DNA from: Drechmeria coniospora
Taxonomy: Eukaryota; Ascomycota; Sordariomycetes; Hypocreales; Ophiocordycipitaceae
Length of the DNA stretch: 64,000 nt
Direction: 5' to 3'
Assembly: GCF_001625195.1 (NCBI RefSeq)
Contig: NC_054391.1
Coordinates: 2,387,390 to 2,451,389, forward strand
Shown here: positions 34,225 to 46,009 of the stretch, piece after piece
Position numbering within the stretch: position 1 is the first letter of the stretch
How the letters are laid out: every line of letters begins with the position of its first letter
The notes under the pieces: generated by a model
Databases searched by the model: none
The model's input: the letters and a program-made list of their open reading frames with translations, nothing else
Told to the model about the DNA's origin: nothing
Position numbers and translations under genes: made by a program

Positions 34225-37200
34225 AATCTATCCATTTATTGGGTAAATACAGAGAGGGAGAACGCATAGGAGGAATCCTCAGACTAGTTCTCGGAAAACA
34301 AAGCGCCCCCGAGCTAAGTCTCGCGCGGGGGTAAGACGGTATAGACAAGGACCAAAGCGGAAGGACTAAGCGTTAGAGGAAGTAATTTTAGGATATTAAG
34401 GCGCGGTTGGACAGGCCGCCGTTCCTTATCCTAACGCTTGTAAATTCTACCCGTTTCTTAGACGTTTAAATCGATTGCGGTTGCGATTGTTATAGCGCAA
34501 TTAGCGAACGTACGGCCTAAAGTCTGCGCCTTGAGCTTATTCCACTACCGGTACGGCGCCGGTTAAAGACAGCCGTAGCAGTAATACGCCGCCGGGGCGG
34601 CCCAACGGAGGTACATCTATATATCTCGCATATAGTACGAGTTGCGCTCGATATAGACGGCTGGGAGTCTCCAGCGGTACTATACGTAGTACCAGGCCTT
34701 AGCCGAGATGCAATACTAGGCCTACCGTAGATGGAATACCGCGGTATCGACCTATACGTAGCCGAACGCCGCCTTACAATTGGAGCGGTAGGGGGCCAGG
34801 TGGTATAAGCAGTAGATATACGGCCGCAGTACGGTAGCTACAACCTCGAGATCGCAACTATTTCGTCTGTTATAGCCGAACCGGAGAGCCAAGCGGTAGT
34901 TACCAACTTAATAGAGATCTCGGTAGTACTCCGCTAAGTAGCACCAAGCCCCAAGCCCAGCGGGACGGAGGGATACCTACCCGCCTACCTAAAGGAGTTT
35001 ACCGACTTATTCGATAAGGCGTAGGCCTCCGGCCTTCCTCCGTACCGGGGACTAAGGGACTACTATATTAAGCTGCAAACCGGGCCCAACGGGGAACCCC
35101 TAGAGCTGCCGTAGGGACTATTGTACAATATGCTACGGGACTAGTTGTTGGAGGTACGATAGCAGATTACCGAATTGTTGGACAAAGGGTGGATACGTAC
35201 TAGCTCCTTAGCGGTAGCGGTACCGATCCTCCTAACCAAGAAACCGGGGGGGGGTTAGCGCCTTTGCGTAAATTACCGCGCACTAAATAAGATTACGATA
35301 TAGGATAGGTATCCCCTACCGCTAATAAAGGAAACGTTGCGCTCCCTATTAGGATCCCGCTGGTTTACGAAACTTAACGTACGGGCGGCCTTCCATAAGA
35401 TCCGTATTGCGCCCGGTAGCGAGCACCTTACGGCATTCCGCACCCGCTTCGGCTTATTTAAATGGCTGGTCTGCCCGTTCGGACTTGCAGGCGCTCCCGC
35501 AACATTCCAGCGTTATATCAACGGGGTACTCGGAACTAATTTAGGTAACTTCGTAACGGCCTTTCTGGACGATATCTTAGTATATATAAGCGGCTCTAAG
35601 GCGGACCATATTCGGAAGGTAAAAGGGGTACTTTAACGCCTACGTAAAGTAGGTCTATACTTAGACCTAGACAAGTGCGCCTTTGCAGTTAAGGAAGTTA
35701 AGTACCTAGGCTATATTGTTCAGGCGGGAGTAGAAATCCGGACCGACCCAGCAAAGATAGCCGCTATCCGCAACTGGGAGGCACTAAGGACCGTCCAAGG
35801 GGTACGCAGTTTCTTGGGGTTTGCTAACTTCTACCGGGAATTTATCCCCTAGTTCGCGGAATTAACAGCGTCCCTATCCTAGCTTACTTGCAAGGGGTAG
35901 CCGTTCCGCTGGACTACCAACGAGGATAATGCATTCGAAGAACTAAAGCGACTATTTATATCGCACCCGATCCTGGCATAATAGGATATAAAGAGACTAA
36001 CGTTCGTAGAGGCAGATTGTTCCGGTACGGCTTTAGGAGGATACCTATTACAGGTAGACGAGAAAGGCATCCTGCGCCCGATTACATACTATTCGGCAAA
36101 ATTAACGGCCGCAGAGCGCAATTATACAATCTACGACAAGGAGCTCTTGGCTGTAGTGCACTGCCTTAAGGCATAGCAGGCAGACCTGCGAGGGGTGTCC
36201 GTACCGTTTACGGTTCTAACCGACCACAAGAACCTAGAATACTTTACCCGACTGCGGGAAATCTCGGAGCGCTAGGTACGGTGGGCTAAGAAGCTCTTGC
36301 AGTTTAACTTTCATTTACAGTACAGGCCGGGATCTTAAGCGCAACGGCCAGATGCACTATCACGCAGGCAGTAGGACGTAGAGTACCAACCCCGAACTAT
36401 GCAAGTATTACAACCTATATTAATTAGCAATTTCGGAAGTTCGCCGAGCACCCGCAGCGCGCTTGCAGAGCAACCGCCTAGCAACCTACCACCAGGATTA
36501 CAGCTATTCCACGACACCAGCTTGCAGGAGCTATAGGACCAGGCAGTCATTAAGGACCAGACGTATATAGTACGCCTAGATACTATACGTCGCGGAGACC
36601 GTAAGTTCCCAGACGAAGTAGATACGCAGGAATAGGTAGCCGACTGCACTATTAATACGCACGGTGCGCTACAGTTCCAAGGGCGCCTGTAGCTACTATC
36701 GTAGGAACCACTAACTATATGCGTTATCCACTAAGTCCATAACTCCCCTATCTCGGGGCACCTAGGACGAAATACTACATTCGTAGCGCTAAAGAGGAAT
36801 TACCACTAGGATCACATATCGGCAGCGGTAGGGCAATTTGTACGGAACTACTACTACTACCGCAGCTACAAGAGTAGGCAGTACCGCCAGGGCCTACTGC
36901 GGCAAATTGAGCCGCCGGACAGATATTAGAAACAGATCTCCGTGGACTTTATAACGGAGCTACCCGCACAAGACGAACAAGCGCCACAGTACATAATAGT
37001 ACTTACAGATAGGCTGTCCAAGTACGTACAGCTAGAAGCTATAACGTCTATAATGGTAGAAGCGTATACCAAACGGTTTAAGGAGTACTAGTAGCGTTTC
37101 CGTAGGTTCCCGGAATATATTATATCCGACCGAGGATCAGACTAAGTCGGCCAGTTCTGGGCAACGTTATGCCGTATTGTCGGGATCGAACAGCGGCTAT

Positions 37201-38105
37201 CTACAGTATATTACCCGCAGTTAGACGGAGGCACGGAACGAGCGAACCAAGAAGTTTAAGCAATCCTACGCACCTTTATAGCGTTCGACCAATTTAACTG
37301 GCCGGACTATTTAGCGGTATACTAGCTAGCGCTAAATAGTAGGGACTCTTCCGTTACCGGCATAAGCCCGAACAGTCTCCTATTGGGATACGAAGTTAAT
37401 GCAGTACAACGGGTGGAAGCTCCCACCCCAAGCGCAACTACGGGTAAAGGGCAAGCAGTAGCGTTCGCATAGCGCCTGCGCAAAGGCACCGAGCTAGCCC
37501 AGGTAGCAATTGCATTTATACAGCAACGCTTAGAGGAAGAATCAAACTCCTACCGGCGCCTAGCGGAGCGTTTCTAGGTAGGGGACAAGGTATAGCTAAG
37601 TCTACGCTATATAAAGTCTCCACGCCCATCCAAGAAGCTAGACTAGGTAACAGCTAAGTATACGGTCGTAGCCGTACCGACCCCCCTAACTGTTACGCTA
37701 GATGTCCCTCGAGGCACGCACCCTACCTTTTACGTAGACCTAGTAGAGCGGGCCGCAATAGATCCGCTACCTAGTCAAGCCTTAACGAATACAGAGCCAG
37801 GGCCGCTCTTAGTAGAGGACGAGGACGGCGTACCGTAGGAAGAATATATTGTAGAGGAAATCTTAGCCGCAAAGAACGCAAGAGGGCAAGGTAAGCGCCG
37901 CAATATCCTGGTCAAATGGGCCGGGTATGACCAACCTACGTAGGAACCGCTAGAAAATCTACAGGAGACCAAAGCACTAGCAGACTACAAGCAAAAATAG
38001 GGTAGCGCACTTACTTACGACGGACCAGTCTCCTTACAATAACAGCGTTAGCGCGGCTTGTATTTAACCAGCCCGAAAGGGGCGCAAATAACTCCTCCGT
38101 CCTAA
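34225..38105 (+). pseudogene. Gypsy B pol: protease, RT, RNase H, integrase, chromodomain
   Basis: The protease is near 34430-34800 (AILGLP segment). Reverse transcriptase is at about 35010-35640, with FLDDILVY at about 35560. RNase H covers about 36000-36370 (EADCSGTALGGYLLQ and DKELLAVVHCLKA). The integrase has its zinc module near 36720-36900 and a D-D-E core at 36940-37250 (SVDFITEL, SDRGSD, DGGTERANQE). The chromodomain, at about 37843-37985 (EYIVEEIL and NILVKWAGYD), places it among chromoviruses. Premature TAG and TAA codons sit at Trp and Gln positions, including the second Trp of the chromodomain. The 3' end of the frame near 38100 is approximate. Confidence 0.88.
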
Positions 38106-38219
38106 ACCGGAACGTCTTAAAACAAAGGACCTAGGTCGGCCCCGAAGAATTCCCAGCCCCAATCGGGGCGCTACAAGCAAGACAAAGTCTTAGCGCCGTA
38201 GCGCACAAACGTTAGGCCC

Positions 38220-39119
38220 TTAACGGCCGGGGGGAGGCAGCAACTCGCTCGAGTTATCCTCAACTAAGGACAAAAGGTAAAGGGGCAGGGCCAGCGCTAG
38301 AAGGCCGTCCGCAAACAGGACGCGGCGAGCAGCAACCAGCTCCTCGTGGATCGCGGCCATAAGGCCCGACTGCTGCTGTTGCACCAGCTCAAAGCTATTG
38401 AGCCGGGCGTCCTGCGCGCCCTAATGGTCGCGCAGGCCTTGCACGGCGCCAGCAAAACCGCGCACTAGCATCTGTAGCTGCTGCTACTGCACACTACCGC
38501 TGCGTAACGGCGTCAGGGCCTGCGAGGCCAGCACCAGGGCACCCATAGGGTCGCCGGGAGTCGAGGGCAGCGCCGCAGCGGCGGCACTACGGGCAGTACC
38601 GCCGGCGGGGGTAAGGGGAGTAGCGGGGACAACATCGGCGGGAGTCGTCCTGGCGGCATTATAGAGCTTACGCCAGGTATCGCCAAGCTGGCGAAACGGG
38701 GCGGAGAGGCGAACGCAGCGGCCGGGCAATTTAGCCGTCTTGGTACGGGCAGCCGAAACAATATAGTCGCCTTCGGCGGCGGCAAGAACGAGCTTGCAAA
38801 CGATGCGGCGGAGGCGCGGATGCGGCGTTAGCAGGTACGGAATCTATTCGCACCTGCGCCGAGCCGAGGTGCAGGTAGTGCAGCCATTGCCGCCACTACG
38901 TTCGCAGTAGGCGGCGCGTATACGGACCAAACGTTCGATGCAGGGCAAACACATCTAAGCCTCGGCGGCAGGGACGTCATACTCCTCGTCCGAGGAGTCT
39001 CCCTGGACGGTAAAGCCGCCCATCGACCGAACGGCCGACGCCTTATCCGAGGCGTAGCTACAAACAGGGCCATTGTTGTTATTGGGAGGAGGAGGAGGAG
39101 TATCAGCGGCGGCAGATAT
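38220..39119 (-). pseudogene. Antisense ORF of gypsy B: conserved Cys-rich protein of about 299 residues
   Basis: On the strand opposite to pol, one frame runs from about 39119 to the TAA at 38220, broken only by four TAG codons (38957, 38846, 38486 and 38423, first or last bases approximate). All four can come from CAG or TGG through RIP. ATA at 39119-39117 stands where a mutated ATG start is likely. The product has a Pro/Asn-rich N-terminus, an acidic GDSSDEEYD stretch, and a Cys cluster spaced C-x2-C-x11-C-x7-C-x2-C-x6-C (38849-38951). An Ala-rich middle and a helical Gln-rich C-terminus follow. Its GC content is much higher than that of pol. Gypsy A has a homologue in the same place. I do not recognise the family; zinc binding is an inference. 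Confidence 0.7.
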
Positions 39120-39332
39120 AGCGGCGCAGCGACAGGAAAGTAAGTAATCGACTAACACAAGCAGTTAGCAACAAGCGGCAGCAAGAACCCCGGTACGGCA
39201 CGTACCGTAAGGAAGGCGGGAGAGCGGGAGGAAGCAAGAAATTATAACGGCAGCGTTAAAGGAAGCGGCAATTACGAAGGAGGAAAAAGGAAATACGCAA
39301 CTTGCCCGCAACGAATACATAAGAAATACAGA

Positions 39333-39528
39333 GGGGCAGCGCAACGGGGCCGCAACGGAACCTTAGCTACAGAAGTATCAACATACGCGCCCGGTAACCA
39401 CCCGCGAACAGGACAGAGGCAACCACCCGCAAATAGGACAAAGGGGCAGCGCAACGGGGCCGCAACGGAACCTTAGCTACAGAAGCGTCAATACACGCAC
39501 CCGGCAACCACCCGCGAACAGGACAGAG

Positions 39529-39530
<2 letters not shown>
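39333..39530. repeat. 110-bp tandem duplication near the gypsy B 3' end
   Basis: Two units start with GGGGCAGCGCAACGGGGCC at 39333 and 39443; the second is cut short by the poly(A) tract. Within the first unit a shorter motif AACCACCCGC repeats. The repeat lies upstream of the antisense frame and before the polypurine tract. Confidence 0.88.

Positions 39531-39561
<31 letters not shown>
39531..39561. repeat. Poly(A) tract of 31 bases
   Basis: An uninterrupted A31 on the plus strand, within gypsy B about 50 bases before its 3' LTR. Seen from the antisense frame it is a T31 about 410 bases upstream of the likely start. No target duplication around it was found that would mark a LINE or SINE insertion. 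Confidence 0.9.
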
Positions 39562-39564
<3 letters not shown>

Positions 39565-39612
39565 ATTGGATTAATTGAGGACTACTAGAGGAATTAGGGA
39601 AGGAGGGGGATA

Positions 39613-39813
39613 TGTTATAATATTAGGCTTTGCCTAATAGAGCTATGTCCTAGGATAGAGCTACGCACTACCGTACGTAACTCGTATCCTATAACTAAGC
39701 AGGCATTAGAGTATAAGTACTCCAATACCTCGTACCTTAAGTTAGTATTCCGTAGGTTTCTTAACAACTATTTCCGACCACTAGATACTGGTAGTACTAG
39801 TGACTCCATAACA
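39613..39813 (+). mobile_element. Gypsy B 3' LTR (201 bp)
   Basis: Same length as the 5' LTR; the differences I see are mainly transitions, for example TGTTATAAT against TGTTATGAT at the start. Confidence 0.95.
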
Positions 39814-40259
39814 CCTAGGAACTAATAGAGGCTTTAGTATAAACGGAAGCCCTAAAGGAATTTATATAGTAATAGGGGGATCCCTATACAAACAGTAAAG
39901 CGTAGGTAAGCCGTAAAATAAAATATAAAATTTTAACTATACCGAAAGAAAAAACTAACCCTAAAGCGCTCCCAATAAGGGCCTAACCTAATACTACTAC
40001 TATAAATATATGCTAACTGTACTACTTAGACTTATTGGTCTCTATATCCTCCTTACTTTTATCCTCCTTAGTATCCTCCTTAGGGAGGGTTTCGAAACTA
40101 TCCGTTGTAGTACTTAGGCGGGGGTAGGATATAACTAAGGGGGGTAGGGGTAGGGGTATAAAATAAAGGTACTAAGCGACTTAAGCAATATAAGGGGTAA
40201 AGGCAATAGGGCGGAGTAATAAAAATATACTATCTATATAAGACGAGCGTAACCTACTA

Positions 40260-41110
40260 CCGTTACGGGTAATATAGGGAGTAAAGGGGGTAGGATAGTA
40301 TACTAAGGGGGAACTATTTACATAAGACTTATGCAACTTACAAATATTATAGTATATCTTAGCTAAGGTAGTTACTAACTTAGTACTAATACCCTCCTGC
40401 GCTTACTAATAGTAGGTAAGGCTATATACGTTACTCTAGATACCCGTTAGGGCCCGAGCTACGCCCTAGGTAAATATATCGAGCTGTATGCTTAGTATAG
40501 TACTAGTACGACTACCCGCCTAAGTCGGGGTTAAGGCATTAGCGGTAAGGACGAGAGTGCAGTTCGGGTTATCGTTATCGTTAGTAGCAGTAGGGGGAAA
40601 AGCAATACCTAGTATAGGGGTAAGGGTATAGGCAGGGTATATAGGGGCAGGCTCTATCTCGGCTAGAGCCAGGGTGTAGGCCTAAACCCGGCCTAGGGCC
40701 AGAAATTTAAGCAAAAGGATAGTATAAGCGCCTAGTACGGTTCCAACCTTAGGGCGGGCCTTAACTAGGATATAGACGTTACGCTAGGCGTAAGCACAAA
40801 GGTTGCGCAAAGCGCAATACAGCTAAGGGCGTACAGTAAATAAATACAGTACCTAAACGCATTTAGCGTATATATATACGTACGTACAGTAACTAGTACT
40901 ACGGCCCGGTATATAGTTATTGCAGCCGCTAGTAATAAGGCGGTTAACGCAGGGGAGGTATATTCTACGTACTTCCTCCGGAGGTATAAACTCCTTGTTA
41001 GAGGAATCGCCCTTTACTAAGTATTTACCTAGGGCGTAGCGACGGTCCGACTTATCGGTATAATGGCTATAACGCAGGCCCAAACCGCATCCAGGGGGGG
41101 GGAGGAGTAC
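40260..41110 (-). pseudogene. Antisense ORF of gypsy A, homologue of the gypsy B antisense frame
   Basis: On the minus strand, codons from 41011 to 40748 align without gaps over 88 positions to 39002-38739 of gypsy B, beginning with GDSS in both. The six Cys positions of gypsy B read Tyr, Cys, Tyr, Tyr, Tyr, Cys here. Both copies have a TAG at the same column (40855-40853 here). Further identities include YL-x-T, P-x-x-L, YI, AR-x-K and, beyond the block, LVL followed by ALTP. A Pro-run precedes GDSS in both. The limits of this frame are approximate because RIP stops and a C-run frameshift near 41095 obscure them. Confidence 0.65.
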
Positions 41111-41741
41111 CTATAGCAATAGATATAATAGTAGTAGTAGTAGTAACAAAAAGGTAAATAAGTCCTCTACAAGGGAGGAGCAATAACAGTAAGAGGGGGA
41201 TTAATAGTTCTTATCGTTACTAGCTTATTAGCTAATAGCCTAAAGGATATACGGAACGGACTTAATAAGGAAGCAGTAACCTACCTTATAGGGGAGGAAT
41301 AACAATAATAAAGGAGTAAGTATAATAGGAGGTAGTAAAGGAGTTAATAATAATTATACAGTAAGAAGCTAAAAAACAAGTAGGTATAATAGTTAAAGGA
41401 AGAAGAACAATAAAATATAATAGAAAGGGAACAGAAAGAGTAATATAAAGGGAGTAGTAAGGGGGAAAAGCAAGGTAACGCTAGGCGCCTTAAGTACCCG
41501 GTAAGTACCTAAAGAATACCTAAGGAGGGGATAGAGTAAGATAGAATTAGTCGCCCTAGGTAACCAGTAAACTCCAAATAGGGGACAATACGGGGAGAAG
41601 ACAATATACGCTAAGCACCCAATAAATACCCAGAAAAAAAAATTTCAGGGGAGCTACAGATTAGAAAAACTAGCCTTAGGAAAGGCAGTTTAGCTACAGC
41701 TATAGCTAGACCTTACTTCGAACGAGTAGAGCAAGACAGTA
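41111..41741. other. Gypsy A 3' untranslated region
   Basis: Purine-rich, with GTAGTAGTAGTAGTA near 41128-41146 and many G-runs. This corresponds to the segment between the antisense frame and the 3' LTR in gypsy B. I see no gene in it. Confidence 0.5.
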
Positions 41742-41912
41742 TATTATAGTATTAGGCTTAGCCCAATACAGAAGAACAAAGGGAACTAAGGGACCCACTA
41801 GGAGGAACATATACAACTAGAAGCCCTAGTTATTAGGTAGTTTTCCCTCCTTTAAGTCTTTTAATAAACATTATTAAGAGTCCTAGAGCAGTTACCTAGC
41901 AACTCCGTAACA
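41742..41912 (+). mobile_element. Gypsy A 3' LTR (171 bp)
   Basis: It starts TATTATAGTATTAGG and ends ACTCCGTAACA, followed by GAATG, the second copy of the target site. Confidence 0.93.
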
Positions 41913-42132
41913 GAATGTACCGAAACTTTAGTAAGGTATACTTAGTGCAAGAGTACTAATTTAGGTTATTAGTATTGGAGATAGATCTATTGTTATTATA
42001 CAGAAGTAAAATAGGTTTTTAAAGACTTTTACCTATTTCTATAAACAAACTATCTAGCTATTTGAGTTCCTAAATTGCTTTTAGTAAGGTATTAGATTCT
42101 ACCTTTATAGTTAAAAGAGCAATTGTACTTAC

Positions 42133-42303
42133 TATTACAGAGTCGCTAGGCGACTGCTCTAGGACTCTCAATAATATTTATTAAAAGACTTAAAGGAGGG
42201 AAAACTACCTAACAACTAGGGCTTCTAGTTGTATGCGTTCCTCCTAGTGGGTCCCTTGGTTCCCTTCGTTCTCCTGTATCGGGCTAAGCCCGATACCATA
42301 ACA
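42133..42303 (-). mobile_element. Solo gypsy family A LTR with CTTAC target duplication
   Basis: A 171-bp LTR in inverse orientation, flanked by CTTAC at 42128-42132 and 42304-42308, inside the copia RNase H region. It keeps the ends TATTACAGAG and ACCATAACA and is the least mutated copy of this LTR family in the window. Confidence 0.95.
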
Positions 42304-43729
42304 CTTACCCTTTTTAACTTCCAGTAGATTAGTCTACCTATTAGGGTAAAGAGGTACCTATAGGTAGACTTAGAGGAATCTAAGTTACCTATAAAGTTGC
42401 TATCTGAAAATCCAGACAGGCTAGGTACTAGGGACTTAGACTAATAGTAAATAGCTAGGTCTATAGTTCCTTTCAGATATTAAAGAAGGTTCTTACCGGT
42501 TAATAGTTAGAGACTAGTAGCCTAATGCATATACCGAGATAGCTATTGGATTGTAAAGGCTATGTCTAGTCGGGTTAATAGCATTAGGTACATTAGAGTC
42601 CTAACTATCTATTGGTATACTAATTGATCGGTTGCGGGTAAGGGAGGAAGAGGTATTGTTATAGCTTGTTTAAGTATACCTAGCTGTAACGGTATTGCTA
42701 CCGACTTAGCCCCCTCTAGCCTAAATTGCAATAGTACTTTTTTAATATACCCCTTTTGACTAAGGGTAATACCCTTAGTCGTTCGGCTAATCTATACGCC
42801 TAAAAAGAATATAGCCTACCCGCAATCTTTAATTGGGTAAACCTTATATAGTTTTTGTTTCAACTTATTAATATACATAAGGTTCGGCCTAATAAGCAAA
42901 CAGTCGTTAATATAGCTAACTATATAGGTACTAGTAGTACTATTATAGTAGACAGCTGGATTGGATATAAGAGGTCGATATTCGTATTAATAGAGCAGTT
43001 TGGAAAGTATATCTTACTACTCTCTAGGTCCTTATTTAAGACTATAGAGTGCTTTTTTTAAAAGAATACCTTATTTAACTACTGGGTTGTAGCTTAGCTT
43101 AGCTAGTTGCTTACCTATATTATTAGTCTTATTAAGACTAATAAATACTTCCAGTCCATTAGGCATTTTAAGGAAATTAACTTTAGGTAGCTTACTGTTA
43201 AGGAAAGCACTAATAAAGTCGATTTGTTTAATATACTAATTGTTTTAGGCAGTAAGAGCTAGTAGTATCCTCTAGGTAGGTGGAATACTTATAGCTATAA
43301 AGGTCTCTAGGTAGTTAAGACCTTTAATTTGCATAAATCCTTTGGCTACTAACCGTACCTTAAATTTAATAGGATTGTTTTGCTAGTCCTTTTTAACTTA
43401 TAGGATAAGACGGCTTTTAAGGAGTCGTCTACCAATTGGTATTTCTTAAAGTAGGATAAAATAGAATACCCCTACTAGAATAAGTTAATGAAATTTAGAG
43501 AATATAGTACTTATCTACTAGTCTTTATTGTCTGATTTAAGTACCTGCTTCTAGCTAGTAGGCTTACTACTAACTAGTAGTTGATTTGCCTTAGCTTGGT
43601 AGTATAGGTTCTTAATCCAGTATACTAGGTTGAAATCTACTAAATTAGACTTGTCTTCTAATTTAGGTTTATCTGGAAGGGAGGTATTTAGTAGATCCTC
43701 TATTGGTTGGGCTAGGACCCCCTCTGTAG

Positions 43730-43975
43730 TACTAGTCCTAGTAGGACTAGTCGGTCCGTTGGCCTCTTGCAACCTACTAGTCCTAGTAGGACTAGTCGGT
43801 CCGTTGGCCAGTTGTAACCTACTAGTCCTAGTAGGACTAGTCGGTCCATTGGCCAGTTGCAACCTACTAGTCCTAGTAGGACTAGTCGGTCCATTGGTTA
43901 GTTGCAACCTACTAGTCCTAGTAGGACTAGTCGGTCTATTGGCTAGTTGCAACCTACTAGTCCTAGTAGGACTAG
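43730..43975 (-). repeat. 45-bp coding minisatellite of copia A (five units)
   Basis: The same array as at 1845-2140, in inverse orientation, with fewer units, each with the CTAGTCCTAGTAGGACTAG-type palindrome. Confidence 0.88.
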
Positions 43976-45423
43976 TAGCCCCCTCTGTCTCCCTAGGTGC
44001 TAGGGGACTGGAGTTGCTTTGCGAGATAGTAGTAGTTAAATCTACTATCTCAATTTCCCCCTCTAACTCTAGTCCTTCAACACTAGGACTTAGTAGTCGG
44101 GGAAGCCCTTAGGAAATAGGGCCAATACCTTCTAGGATTTTCAGGAAGGTAGTTTTTGTAACCGATCTCCTAGAAGGCATATACATAAGGTATGTTTTTG
44201 AACCTAGCGTAGCTAGTAGCCTTGCTGGTTCTGTTCGGAATACTAGTTTGGTACTTTGAATCCGTTTCTAAGGAGGAATAAGGACTTCGCAATATATACT
44301 AATAGCCTTATAGGCCGTAAGATTTAGTAGTATTTTTAGTCCCTGTAATTCCTGCTTTAGTAATTGGTAGGGACTTAAATCCCGATTCGAAATTGCAGTA
44401 TAGTTAATAAGATTAACTATAGCAGGAAGAACGGTAGACTAGAGGAAAAGTAAAAGGCCTGCCTAAATTATTATTGTATATAGTCGGTCTAGGATGACTT
44501 GTATGGACCGTTCGGTAAGTCCGTTCTGTTCGGGCGTATACGGGCAAGATATATTAAATAGAATTCCTTTCTTACCCAACTAAGTCTGGAGCAATGTGTT
44601 AATTTCTATACCCTTGTTGAAAAATAACTGTTTTAGGTAATAGTTATATTGTTGTTTAAGGCTTTTGAAGAGATTCCGAATAGCCTGGAGAATAGTTAAT
44701 CCCTCCTTATTGGGTAAGATTAATACCTAACGGAAGCAGGATTTTCGATTAATTAGTATAAGACCTACAGACTTACGATTATAGGATACTGGTCTAATCC
44801 CAAATGTATTGCCCGCAATTGAATTAAGAATATAGTCTGGATCTTTAATGGGATCCCTAGACTAGTGTTTAGTGGATTTAGCCTAAATACAGGCAAGGTA
44901 TTAGAAATCAGCAGCCTGAATAGACGAAAAGTCAAGCAGCCTAATAGTAATACTACTAGTCTTTTTTAAGAGTAGGAGACTAATATATCCTAGTCGAATA
45001 TACTAAATACCCGCTTGTTGCAATAGTCTTTGGTAAGACTGGTTATTGGATTCCGAATAAGTAGTTAGTAGAACTTGTTCCTTAAGACTAGCAGTTGGGA
45101 CTACTAGTTAGTCTATTGCCTCTATAGGAATTGGGTCTTCTATAGGGTCTTTGAACAGGGTAGCCTTAGTAAGGTCCCTTGGTATAGCCGAACTAACAGT
45201 TGGGCTAGGTACCGTTAAAGGTACCGACCGAGGTACTAGGGAAGGTGCCGACCAATCCTCTGCTTCGGTAGCCCAAGGGGGGGGTTGGGAGGGAATTTCG
45301 ACTGTAATTCCATAGCTACTATAGTAGCTAGAGTGGGAAGTATCTAATTTCGTTAGATAGGGCGTTTGTTAACCTTACTATTGTAGGAAGAAGCCGTATT
45401 TCTAGAAGTTAAGGAGTCCGTAT

Positions 45424-46009
45424 TATTAAAATACTAGGATTTATACTAGTAAGACTACCCAAATAGGATACTATCCTATTATTGCTACTACCAGTAGTAA
45501 CTATTAGAAGTACTACTACTAGTAGATATACTATACTATACTAAGAGTATAAGTAAGTATATAGAGCTAACTAATAGTATACAATATACTATTTCTCTAA
45601 ACTATTGTTAAAGATACTTGCCTAATTAGGTATAGTATAGAATGCTCTAGAATATTCTAGAATATTCTAGAATATTCTATACCCTACTTATGGAATGTAC
45701 TGGAACTCCTTGGAATAAGTCGGAATGTTACTTACCCTACTTATAGAATAAGCTGGAACCTTATGGAATAAGCTGGAATAGTCTTTATTATACTTCTATA
45801 CCTATATAAGGTAGTAGCTATTCCCTTAGAATAGTTTCTCTTTTTTGGAATATAATTGCATTCGTTTGTATAATTCGGTACTACTAATTGTATACTCTTG
45901 CCTAGTTACTAACTAGCACCCCTTATGCTGTTACTAACAGCTTGATTGATTCCCTGGTCCGTGCGATATACTTCTACTACTCCCCCTCTTGCGTACCTAA
46001 ATTGCAAGA
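45424..46009 (+). mobile_element. Copia B 5' LTR (586 bp)
   Basis: It starts TATTAAAATACTAGG (a mutated TGTTAAAAT) and ends CTAAATTGCAAGA. The next bases, GGTTATAAGCCC (46010-46021), are the proposed primer site. It carries several GAATATTCTA motifs near 45652-45680. Confidence 0.94.

Larger units (their letters stand above)
32939..39813 (+). mobile_element. Gypsy family B chromovirus, complete (6875 bp)
   Basis: Both LTRs are 201 bp (32939-33139 and 39613-39813), flanked by the target duplication CCTAG at 32934-32938 and 39814-39818. The inside holds gag, pol, chromodomain, an antisense frame, a poly(A) tract and a polypurine tract (GGAAGGAGGGGGATA at about 39598-39612). It is less RIP-mutated than its host gypsy A, in line with being younger. 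Confidence 0.95.
27641..41912 (+). mobile_element. Gypsy family A chromovirus, interrupted by gypsy B
   Basis: The LTRs at 27641-27811 and 41742-41912 are both 171 bp, and the target duplication GAATG is at 27636-27640 and 41913-41917. Internal sequence is 27812-32938 and 39819-41741; gypsy B (32939-39813) separates the two parts. RIP damage is heavy. The element holds gag, pol with a chromodomain, and an antisense reading frame before the 3' LTR. Confidence 0.93.
41913..45423 (-). pseudogene. Copia A pol, main part (RNase H to start of integrase linker and zinc region)
   Basis: Read on the minus strand from 45423 down to 41913, this gives the region before integrase, integrase (about 45020-44450), the repeat linker (43975-43730), reverse transcriptase (about 43440-42540) and RNase H, in the same order as 1-3951. 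TAG and TAA codons are frequent. The polypeptide is cut upstream by the copia at 45424 and downstream by gypsy A. Confidence 0.88.

Noticed and set aside
38828..39073. Alternative minus-strand frame overlapping the antisense ORF
   Set aside because: Of the overlapping frames, only the one containing GDSSDEEYD and the Cys cluster is matched in gypsy A.
39531..39561. Poly(A) as the tail of a LINE or SINE
   Set aside because: No flanking target duplication or element body was found; the preceding sequence is a tandem repeat of the gypsy itself.
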